DNA from: Tannerella sp. | GTDB taxonomy: Bacteria > Bacteroidota > Bacteroidia > Bacteroidales > Tannerellaceae | Assembly (NCBI GenBank): GCA_031271805.1 | Contig: JAISUX010000091.1 | Location: forward strand, 29,753 to 93,752 | Length of the DNA stretch: 64,000 nucleotides | Reading direction: 5' to 3' | In this document: piece by piece, positions 18,715-26,753 of the stretch | Layout: each line of letters opens with the position of its first letter | Numbering within the stretch: the first letter of the stretch is position 1 | Program-made: the position numbers and the translations under genes | Notes under the pieces: model-generated | Seen by the model: the letters and a program-made list of their open reading frames with translations, nothing else | What the model was told of the DNA's origin: nothing | The model's database searches: none

Positions 18715-21700
18715 ATGAATTTTCTGTTAGATAGAAAGATTACGATATGTATGTTGTTTTTGGCTCTTACCCTGCTTGGGTACGTGTCATACAAACAATT
18801 ACCCGTCGAACTGCTGCCCAACGCCGAACTGCCTATGCTCTTCGTCACGGTCAACGGGCAGCAGGAAATGGAACCGGCGTACATCGAATCGGAAGTGGTT
18901 ATTCCGCTCGAAGGGGCGATTAGTTCTATCGGCGGCATCGACCAGATACAGTCGGAAATAACAAGCCGCTCGGCAACGATACAAATTGATTTTAAGGCCA
19001 ATATAAACTTCAAGGCAACGACCCTCAAACTTGAAGAAAAAATGAAAGAGGTATCGTCAACCCTGCCGGAAGACTTTACTATCCGCGTGCAAAAAGTCGA
19101 TGTCTCGTCGATGGCCAATGTCTCGTTTATGTCGCTGCAGGTACGTGGTTCGGGCGGTGTGGACAGGGTTCGCAATGTCGTGGACAAGGAAATCACCGCC
19201 GAACTTGAAAATATCGACGGCGTGGCCGCAGTCAATGTTTACGGCGGACGCGAAAAAGCCATAGAAATACGCCTCGACAAACAGGCTTGCCAAGCGCTGA
19301 ACATCACTACTTCACGTATCAGCACACTGTTGAACAGCAATAACCAGGAAAAAATATATGTCGGTAATGTTGTTGAGACCGGTAATCAATACTTTGTGCA
19401 TGTCAATTCGTCATACACAAAAGTCTCCGAACTTGAGAATCTGGTAGTCGCACCCGGCCCCATCCTGCTCAAAGACGTTGCTACGGTATTTTTCGACCTG
19501 AAAGAGGAGACTTCTTACAGCCGCGTCAACGGCAAAGAAGCGATTTCCGTCTCGCTCGCAAACGATTCGCAGGCTAATCTTATAGACCTCTCGCATCGTA
19601 CACGTGACGTCATCGACCACCTGAACGAAAAACTGAGATCTCTGGATGTAGAAATATCTATTGACAGCGACCAGGCCGAGACGATGGAAGAAAATATCGA
19701 CCAGATCATCAACCTCGCTCTTATCGGCGGCTTGCTGGCTGTACTCGTGCTGTGGTTTTTCCTGAAAAACCTGCGGCTGGTATTCTTCATCGCCCTCTCT
19801 ATCCCGATGTCCGTATTTACGGCGTTCAATCTATTTTACTCGGCAGGCATTTCAATCAATAGTCTCACACTTGTCGGAATGGCGCTCGCCGTCGGGATGC
19901 TGCTTGATAACAGCGTCGTCGTACTCGAAAATATTTATCGTCTTTCCGGCACAGGTTTGCCGCCGGAAAGAGCTGTTATTCAGGGAACTAAAGAAGTATG
20001 GCGAAGTATAGTCGCAGCAACCCTGACTACGGTGACCGTCTTCCTGCCATTCGTTTTTACGGATAATTTCCTGATAAAATTAATCGGCGACCATATAGGC
20101 GTGTCGATCATCTCGACGCTCTTAGTGTCAATGGCCGTAGCTCTGCTGTTTATCCCGATGACGGCCTACGTCATTCTCAAACGCAAAAACAGGAACTCGG
20201 TCTTCTATGAAAAAGTTTCGCTCGACCAGCGACCGGTGCAGGCTTATCTCGTGCTCTTGAAAACTTGCCTGCGCAATCCCGGTGCGGTTATTTTCGGTGC
20301 TATTGCGCTGCTTTTCGTTACGTTGATTTTGTCGCTTGCAACTCTTGTGTCTTCAAACCGCGAAGTCGATTCCGACCGTTTCAATATCCAGGTGACAATG
20401 GGCACCGGCAGCACGCTCGAAAGCACCGATAAGGTCGTCAGACTTGTCGAAGAACGCCTGAATGAAGTACCAGAAAAGTTGGATATCATCAGCAGAATCA
20501 ACGAAGAAGAAGCTACCGTAACACTTGTCCTGCAAGAGGATTACAAGAAAATTTCCAAGCGGACGCTCTCCGAAATCAAAGCTGACGTCGAATCGAAGAT
20601 GCCCGATATCGACGGCGGCGATATTAACGTCTCCGACGCCTTAAGCAGCAGTAGTAGCGGAGGTATAGGCGGCGGAAGTAGTAGTATGAGCGGAATGTCT
20701 TCGTTTATGCGATTACTTGGCATCGGCAATAATCAGGAACGGGTAGTCATCAAAGGCGCAGATTACGATATGATGCAACTTGTCGCTGAAGATGTACGCT
20801 ATTTCCTTGATGACCAGGATTTTATCCAAAATTCAAGGGTGTCATATACCCGTCGCCAACCGGAAGTAGTGCTTGATTTTGACCAGATACTGCTCACTAC
20901 TTACGAAATCACGCGCACAAATATCACTCAAGGCCTCGCAAGCCTCAACACCGAATACTCTTCGAATACGACTTTCAAAGTTAATGATGATTCCTACGAC
21001 ATCATCATCCGCGACCAAACCCCTGAAGAAGAGGAAGCCGAGGAACGCAAACAAAAGACTATCAACGATTTGGAAGCTGTGCAAATCGAAAATTCGAGCG
21101 GCGGACTGCATAACCTGAAGGACATTGCAAGCGTGAATCGCGGCTACGGACGCTCGCGCATAACACGTGTCAACCAGGACAAACAGCTCGAAGTGAGCTA
21201 CAGTTTTATCCGAAGCGTGCAGGATTCGAAATCGCTGCTCGAAAGCTACCGTGCCGATATCGACCAACTCGTCGCCAGCTATAACCTTCCTTCCGGAGTG
21301 GCTATCGAAGTTATTCACGAGGAAGATATGTTCGGCGAATTTAAGTTCCTGATTTTAGCCGCTTTCATACTCATTTTCATGATTATGGCCTGCGTATTCG
21401 AATCCGTCACTACACCTTTCGTGATGCTGTTCACAATACCTCTTGCCGCTATCGGCTCACTTGTCGCTTTGGTATTGACAGGCAACAGTCTGTTGAGCGC
21501 CAACACGCTTATCGGGTTCATCATCCTGCTCGGCGTCGTTGTCAACAACGGCATTATCCTCATCGACTATGTAAATATCCTGCGCAGCCGTGGCTTCCGT
21601 CGCGAGAGAGCGCTGATGATTGCAGGCCTCTCACGCATCCGCCCTATCCTCATTACGAGCATTACCACTATCATCGCCATGTTCCCCATGGCTATGGGCG

Positions 21701-23427
21701 ACAACGAATACGCCGGGGCTATCGGAGCGCCTTTCGCCATAACCGTTATCGGAGGACTGTCATTCTCGTCATTGCTGACGCTCGTCCTTATCCCGACCGT
21801 CTATATGGCGATGGAAAATACCTTGGCATGGTATCGCACGCTTTCGATTAAAACGAAGATACTGCATCTTATACTTATACTGGCCGGAATAGCGTGTATC
21901 TATCTCTATACCGACGATCTGCTGTGGCAGTCGATATATCTTGTCGCACTGGTAATCCTTGTTCCGGGCGTCACTTATTTCGCCCAGACAAGCCTGCGCC
22001 GTGCAAAAGCCGATGTGGTCGATCCGAAGAAGGATATCCATATCGTAATACGCAATCTCGTAAAGATTTACGACCGGCCGGGACTGTTCTCGCGCCAATG
22101 GAACAGCGGCTTAGTAATGCGTAAACGCCTCGGACTCACACTCGAATATCATTCGCTCAAAGACTTTGTCGGCCTCAGTTGGCAGTTCATACTATGGGGC
22201 TTCGGGTTTTATTTCACGTATTTTTATCTCGAAAACAAGTTCTGGTGCTTCCTCTTTTCTTTAGCTATGTATTTCTCGACGCTCCACCTGTGGCGGAAAA
22301 TACGCGCTTACCTTTTCTATCGCTTCAAAGGAAGCCGCACGGTGAAGATTCTCAACCGTATAATATTCTGGACCATACCCGTCCTGATCTTAGGCGGCCT
22401 ATACATAAAACTCGAAAGCGTTTCACTGACCGCAATAATCGGCGTACTGATGATTCTGGGGATAATCATCTATATCACATCGCATTATCTCTACGACAAG
22501 AATATCAATATCGAACGAATAAGCGGGAAATATGCCGGCCTGAAACGTTCGTATTTCCACCTCGTAAAACGCATACCTATATTGGGCAAAAGACGGCGCC
22601 CGTTCAAAGCTCTGCGCGGTATTTCATTCGATATCAAGACCGGAATGTTCGGCTTGCTTGGACCTAACGGCGCTGGTAAATCGACCTTTATGCGCATCAT
22701 CACCGGCATACTCGAACAAAGCTACGGCAGCATGTGGATAAACGGCCTTGATACCCGTGTCTATCGCGAGGAACTGCAAAGCCTCATCGGCTTCCTGCCT
22801 CAGGAATTCGGCACTTATGAGAATATGACCTCGACTGAGTTTCTTGATTATCAAGCCATTCTTAAAGGATTAACCAATGACCGTGTGCGCGCCGACCGTA
22901 TTGAGTATGTCCTCAAGGCCGTACACATGTACGAGCGCAAAGACGATAAAATCGGTTCGTTCTCCGGCGGCATGAAGCAACGTATAGGTATTGCACTGAT
23001 ACTGTTGCACTTACCGCGCATCCTTGTCGTCGATGAGCCTACCGCCGGCCTCGATCCTCGCGAACGCATACGCTTCCGTAACCTGCTCGTCGAACTGAGC
23101 AAAGACCGCGTGGTAATCTTCTCGACCCATATCATCGAAGACATATCGAGTTCCTGTAATCAGGTCGTCGTGGTCAATAAGGGCGAGTTAAAATATTTCG
23201 GCGTGCCCGAAAAGATGGTCGATATGGCCGTAGGAAAGGTATGGAAATTCCATATCGACCCCGATTCGTTCGAGGAAAAACTCGATATGTCGCTGGTAGT
23301 AAATAATATACAGGATGGCGATATGATACAAGTACGCTACCTGTCGGTAGGACAGCCCTACCCCGGCGCCGTTCAAGTCGAGGCTAATCTCGAAGATGCT
23401 TACTTATGTTTGTTGAAAAATATGTAG
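18715..23427 (+). CDS. RND efflux permease fused in one ORF to a multi-TM linker and a C-terminal ABC ATPase
   Basis: 1570 aa with no interruption: RND motifs (LVGMALAVGMLLDNSVVVLENIYR), then ~270-aa hydrophobic linker, then GMFGLLGPNGAGKST, FSGGMKQRIGIALILL, ILVVDEPTAGLDP, STHII. Confidence 0.93.
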   Translation: MNFLLDRKITICMLFLALTLLGYVSYKQLPVELLPNAELPMLFVTVNGQQEMEPAYIESEVVIPLEGAISSIGGIDQIQSEITSRSATIQIDFKANINFKATTLKLEEKMKEVSSTLPEDFTIRVQKVDVSSMANVSFMSLQVRGSGGVDRVRNVVDKEITAELENIDGVAAVNVYGGREKAIEIRLDKQACQALNITTSRISTLLNSNNQEKIYVGNVVETGNQYFVHVNSSYTKVSELENLVVAPGPILLKDVATVFFDLKEETSYSRVNGKEAISVSLANDSQANLIDLSHRTRDVIDHLNEKLRSLDVEISIDSDQAETMEENIDQIINLALIGGLLAVLVLWFFLKNLRLVFFIALSIPMSVFTAFNLFYSAGISINSLTLVGMALAVGMLLDNSVVVLENIYRLSGTGLPPERAVIQGTKEVWRSIVAATLTTVTVFLPFVFTDNFLIKLIGDHIGVSIISTLLVSMAVALLFIPMTAYVILKRKNRNSVFYEKVSLDQRPVQAYLVLLKTCLRNPGAVIFGAIALLFVTLILSLATLVSSNREVDSDRFNIQVTMGTGSTLESTDKVVRLVEERLNEVPEKLDIISRINEEEATVTLVLQEDYKKISKRTLSEIKADVESKMPDIDGGDINVSDALSSSSSGGIGGGSSSMSGMSSFMRLLGIGNNQERVVIKGADYDMMQLVAEDVRYFLDDQDFIQNSRVSYTRRQPEVVLDFDQILLTTYEITRTNITQGLASLNTEYSSNTTFKVNDDSYDIIIRDQTPEEEEAEERKQKTINDLEAVQIENSSGGLHNLKDIASVNRGYGRSRITRVNQDKQLEVSYSFIRSVQDSKSLLESYRADIDQLVASYNLPSGVAIEVIHEEDMFGEFKFLILAAFILIFMIMACVFESVTTPFVMLFTIPLAAIGSLVALVLTGNSLLSANTLIGFIILLGVVVNNGIILIDYVNILRSRGFRRERALMIAGLSRIRPILITSITTIIAMFPMAMGDNEYAGAIGAPFAITVIGGLSFSSLLTLVLIPTVYMAMENTLAWYRTLSIKTKILHLILILAGIACIYLYTDDLLWQSIYLVALVILVPGVTYFAQTSLRRAKADVVDPKKDIHIVIRNLVKIYDRPGLFSRQWNSGLVMRKRLGLTLEYHSLKDFVGLSWQFILWGFGFYFTYFYLENKFWCFLFSLAMYFSTLHLWRKIRAYLFYRFKGSRTVKILNRIIFWTIPVLILGGLYIKLESVSLTAIIGVLMILGIIIYITSHYLYDKNINIERISGKYAGLKRSYFHLVKRIPILGKRRRPFKALRGISFDIKTGMFGLLGPNGAGKSTFMRIITGILEQSYGSMWINGLDTRVYREELQSLIGFLPQEFGTYENMTSTEFLDYQAILKGLTNDRVRADRIEYVLKAVHMYERKDDKIGSFSGGMKQRIGIALILLHLPRILVVDEPTAGLDPRERIRFRNLLVELSKDRVVIFSTHIIEDISSSCNQVVVVNKGELKYFGVPEKMVDMAVGKVWKFHIDPDSFEEKLDMSLVVNNIQDGDMIQVRYLSVGQPYPGAVQVEANLEDAYLCLLKNM

Positions 23428-23430
23428 ATT

Positions 23431-24153
23431 ATGAAGATACGGAAAAATTATATTACAATCGCCGCAAGAATTGTCAGATACAACCTCAAAATCATCTTTG
23501 CGGGCAAGTTCTTTTGGTTTCTTGTCGCCGCCTTTGCCTTCTTCTCGTTCTTCATGTTTCAGGAGGCCTGGGATCGCAACAGCGAAATCAACGAAGGCAC
23601 AATATACACTCTCCTGATGTTCCCATGCCTGCTGTTGATTTTCTACCCGATAGTCTTCGGTATTCAAAACGACGAAGATAATCGTATTCTCGAAATCATC
23701 TTCGGCATCCCTAACTATCGTTACAAGGTATGGGGCATCCGCATGTTGATGGTCTATGTGGCGAACTACTTCATAATCGTGATTTTCGCCTACATCGCCC
23801 GCATATTGCTATACCCCGTCAATATCTTTGAAATGGCATGGCAACTGATATTCCCGATGCTTTTCTTCGGCAATCTCGCGTTTATGTTCACAACAATATT
23901 GCGTAGTGGCAACGGCACAGCCGTAGTGATGATAATCCTCGGCTTATTCTTCATGATCTTTATGAATGAAAATTCGTCGATAAAAAACTCGATGTGGAAT
24001 GTCTTCCTTAACCCATTGACCATCCCCCGCGACATGCACCCGACGATATGGCAAAACACCATCCTCCAAAGCCGTCTGTTCCTGCTAATAGCCGGCGTAG
24101 TCTTCCTGATGATCGGCCTCCTGAACCTCCAAAAAAGGGAAAAATTCATGTGA
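23431..24153 (+). CDS. ABC-2-type transporter permease
   Basis: Short 6-TM membrane protein immediately downstream of the ABC module; RILEIIFGIPNYRYKVWGIRM. Confidence 0.8.
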   Translation: MKIRKNYITIAARIVRYNLKIIFAGKFFWFLVAAFAFFSFFMFQEAWDRNSEINEGTIYTLLMFPCLLLIFYPIVFGIQNDEDNRILEIIFGIPNYRYKVWGIRMLMVYVANYFIIVIFAYIARILLYPVNIFEMAWQLIFPMLFFGNLAFMFTTILRSGNGTAVVMIILGLFFMIFMNENSSIKNSMWNVFLNPLTIPRDMHPTIWQNTILQSRLFLLIAGVVFLMIGLLNLQKREKFM

Positions 24154-24159
24154 TGGTGA

Positions 24160-24225
24160 TTATCGAAACTCCTTCGGTAGCCAAGTTTTTCCGACCTGAC
24201 TGGCCCCCAAAATCAGTAATAGTTT
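24160..24225 (-). pseudogene. Short fossil of an AAA (AAA_14/DUF4143-type) ATPase P-loop
   Basis: Minus strand reads *KLLLILGASQVGKTWLPKEFR*, matching the LLLLGxRQVGKTxLLKEF region of AAA_14 ATPases; stops on both sides. Confidence 0.5.
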
Positions 24226-24388
24226 TTATCCGCGCTTAATTTTCTGTGTGATAGTTGTTTAATATCATTTCACCTGGCAAATCCGATTTCTGTGTGGATA
24301 ATCTCAACTTGTCTAATGTCACAAAACATTAGTAAACTGCAACACTTTGCTTTTTTGTGCAAAAATTTATCTCCGACAAGAATAATTT

Positions 24389-24419
24389 TTTGGAAATATA
24401 AAATAAAGTAGTATATTTG
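24389..24419 (+). promoter_or_regulatory. Bacteroidetes-type promoter (TTTG - 19 nt - TATATTTG)
   Basis: TTTG at 24389-24392 and TATATTTG at 24412-24419. Confidence 0.65.
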
Positions 24420-24425
24420 CAACGA

Positions 24426-24662
24426 AATTATAAACAATTATGATTTAAGAAACAGAAATAAAAAGTGCGTAATGCACACAAAATAAGACATATAAAATAG
24501 CGTTTGCTATTGTTCGAGATGCTGTGAAATGTAGGAAGTTTCTGGATAGTATCTTTAGAATAAGTCAGCGAATGTCTATGCTTTAGCATGGGTATGACTT
24601 TTCCAAGATACAAGGTTATTCCTACAACCGCACAGCATGGAGAGAGTATCCATGCTTTTTTT
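24426..24662 (+). ncRNA. Candidate structured leader RNA / small RNA ending in an intrinsic terminator
   Basis: Nested helices 24521-24526/24631-24636, 24530-24537/24619-24626, 24549-24555/24605-24611, 24562-24567/24595-24600, apical 24576-24581/24586-24591; downstream terminator. Confidence 0.6.
24634..24662 (+). terminator. Intrinsic terminator
   Basis: AGCATGGA - gagagta - TCCATGCT followed by a T-run. Confidence 0.75.
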
Positions 24663-24729
24663 GTCTATATCAGATAATGGAGTAGCCGATAGCCAATTAA
24701 AGTGGAGGCGTAACTTTAATATTTTTTTT

Positions 24730-24894
24730 ATGTACACCCAATTATTAAATGACCTTATAACCAGGTCAGTAAGCGATCTTCAATTCTCGGGGCAATATCC
24801 CGAACGCGAAGAAACTCTTTTTAGCGGACGTTGCAGCGACGGAAGTTGCAGTGGCGATTGTACAGGTTCTTGCCATGGCGATGCTTCGCGTTAA
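24730..24894 (+). CDS. Putative RiPP precursor peptide with C-terminal Cys-rich (CXXX-like) core
   Basis: MYTQLLNDLITRSVSDLQFSGQYPEREETLFSGRCSDGSCSGDCTGSCHGDASR; short leader plus Gly/Ser/Asp/Cys core; upstream of a radical SAM gene. Confidence 0.65.
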   Translation: MYTQLLNDLITRSVSDLQFSGQYPEREETLFSGRCSDGSCSGDCTGSCHGDASR

Positions 24895-24901
24895 AAACTT
24901 C

Positions 24902-24931
24902 GGGGCTGTCCAAAAGCACAGCCCCTTTTTT
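24902..24931 (+). terminator. Intrinsic terminator/attenuator between precursor and maturase
   Basis: GGGGCTGT - ccaaaagc - ACAGCCCC - TTTTTT. Confidence 0.85.
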
Positions 24932-24966
24932 ACATCCAAATATACTAACAAACGAGCGTAAATTAA

Positions 24967-25632
24967 ATGAAAAAATTCAACTTATCAATAATAATGACTC
25001 ATCAGTGTAATCTTAAATGTCTTTATTGCTATGAGACAATAAGAAACAAAAAGGTTATCTGCAAAGATACTGCCGTGAATATTATCAGACACTATTTAAA
25101 TAGTAAAGAATATGATGAAATCGAAATAGACTTTTTCGGAGGTGAACCATTTTTAGAATTTCAAAAAATCAAAGAAATATGTGAATGGGTTTGGAGTCGG
25201 AAATGGCGAAATAATTTCCTCTTTTTTACTACAACGAATGGTACTTTGGTGAAGGGCGAAATTAAGGAATGGTTACGAAATAATAGAAAAAGATTTTGGG
25301 TAAGTGTTAGTTTAGATGGAGAAAGAACAAGCCATAATATGAACAGAAGTAATTCATTTGATTGTATAGACATTCCGTTTTTTTACGAATGTTGGCCATC
25401 TCAAACTTTGAAAATGACTATTTCAAAAGAAACAGTCAACAATTTATATAATAACATTACTTATTTGCACTCGATTGGATTTAAAATAACCGGAACTAAT
25501 TTCGCAGAAGGAATAGATTGGGAAGAAAGAAAATTCACAAAAGTTGTCTGCGAACAATTAGATAAATTATGTCGCTATTATATTGATCATCCTGAAATAG
25601 AGCCTGTTCCATATAAATATGCCAATTTATAA
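24967..25632 (+). CDS. Radical SAM peptide maturase, catalytic part
   Basis: MTHQCNLKCLYCYE (CxxxCxxC), FFGGEPFLEF, FFTTTNGTL, WVSVSLDGER. Confidence 0.9.
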   Translation: MKKFNLSIIMTHQCNLKCLYCYETIRNKKVICKDTAVNIIRHYLNSKEYDEIEIDFFGGEPFLEFQKIKEICEWVWSRKWRNNFLFFTTTNGTLVKGEIKEWLRNNRKRFWVSVSLDGERTSHNMNRSNSFDCIDIPFFYECWPSQTLKMTISKETVNNLYNNITYLHSIGFKITGTNFAEGIDWEERKFTKVVCEQLDKLCRYYIDHPEIEPVPYKYANL

Positions 25633-26050
25633 ATGCGAAGAAAAAAAACGAATGACGAAACGATGTGGATGTGGCGAATTGATGGCCGCGTATGAAGCAG
25701 ATGGGAAAAAATATCCGTGTACTTTTTTTACGCCAATGACTTTTAGTGTAGAACAATTGGCAATTATTGACACTATTGATTGGTCAAATGCTGAATACTT
25801 TATTGATGTAGAATGCTTTAACAACTGCTATATAGAGCCAGTATGTAATAGTTGTTACGGTGCAAATTTATTACAAAACGGTAAATTAAATATTAGAGAC
25901 AAAAGTAGATGTGAACTGATGAAAATCCGCGCCGTCTTTTCTGCGGCTCTTGCTGCGAACAGATTTGTGAAAAAACCAACTGATAATTACGAGAACGCAT
26001 TAACAGCAAAAGCGATTCAAAACATCAACAATTTATTCAATAGGATATGA
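25619..26050 (+). CDS. SPASM-like Cys-rich C-terminal part of the radical SAM maturase (apparent frameshift from the upstream ORF)
   Basis: RCGCGELMAAYEADGKKYPCTFF...VECFNNCYIEPVCNSCYGANLL; 14-nt overlap with upstream ORF in another frame, no independent start context. Confidence 0.8.
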   Translation: MPIYKCEEKKRMTKRCGCGELMAAYEADGKKYPCTFFTPMTFSVEQLAIIDTIDWSNAEYFIDVECFNNCYIEPVCNSCYGANLLQNGKLNIRDKSRCELMKIRAVFSAALAANRFVKKPTDNYENALTAKAIQNINNLFNRI

Positions 26051-26564
26051 AATTTCAAATACGCAAGACTGTAGAACATGACATTGGACTATATAAAAAA
26101 TGCCTTGAGAACGATGAATTCAGATGGTTTCTTTATGGAAATAATAAGTTAAATATAGAAGAAAGTACTTTTTATAGAGGAAAACGACACCAAAAGTTCA
26201 TTGTTTCAAGAATTAACGATGATGATATTGAAGATATGGGGTTTTGTGACTTCTACTATAATCAAGATATTGAAGAATACATATATTCGGTGGAGTACTA
26301 CCAAAGTATTTCAATAGTGGAATTGGATTATTCGCGAATGTCATCGCATTATCATATATGTTCATCATTGATCCTATGAGTATTATTAAGGTGTACATAT
26401 ATAAATATAACCAACGCTCAAAGAGAATGGCGGTCGCATTGGGTTTTCAACCATACGAAGAAACCAACGATGAATACATTTTAAAATTAACTAATAATCA
26501 GTTTAATAATCCATTTGTCGGAAAAATACTAAACAGGTTGGATATTTTGGTTAAGGAAGAATAA
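26047..26564 (+). pseudogene. GNAT-family acetyltransferase, apparently frameshifted at ~26274-26310
   Basis: N-term MKFQIRKTVEHDIGLYKKCLENDEFRWFLYG in one frame; C-term HIFGGVLPKYFNSGIGLFANVIALSYMF...YKYNQRSKRMAVALGFQPYEE in another; ATGA overlap with the preceding ORF. Confidence 0.7.
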
Positions 26565-26598
26565 AGCATATTCATTTTCGCACCGTATTTCTATGACA

Positions 26599-26640
26599 TC
26601 AGAAATCCACGCTTAGACGCAGGTTTAGTTGGCGTCCGGT
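26599..26640. repeat. 42-bp perfect direct repeat, left copy
   Basis: TCAGAAATCCACGCTTAGACGCAGGTTTAGTTGGCGTCCGGT; identical to 28243-28284. Confidence 0.97.
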
Positions 26641-26753
26641 GAATATATGCGAAAAATTTTGTATCTTTCCCCTATAAATTTTATCTGAAATTTTTATTCG
26701 TTTGTGTGTAATTGAAAATTTTATGCTATCTTTGCAATTCAAAATTATGGTAT

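Noticed and set aside
24313-24332. CTAATGT-N6-ACATTAG palindrome upstream of the structured RNA
   Set aside because: Could be an operator, but a 7-bp inverted repeat in AT-rich DNA is expected by chance and nothing ties it to a regulator.
24637-24729. N-terminal extension of the precursor ORF (MERVSMLFLSISDNG...)
   Set aside because: The upstream ATG lies inside the intrinsic terminator stem; ATG 24730 is the more plausible start.
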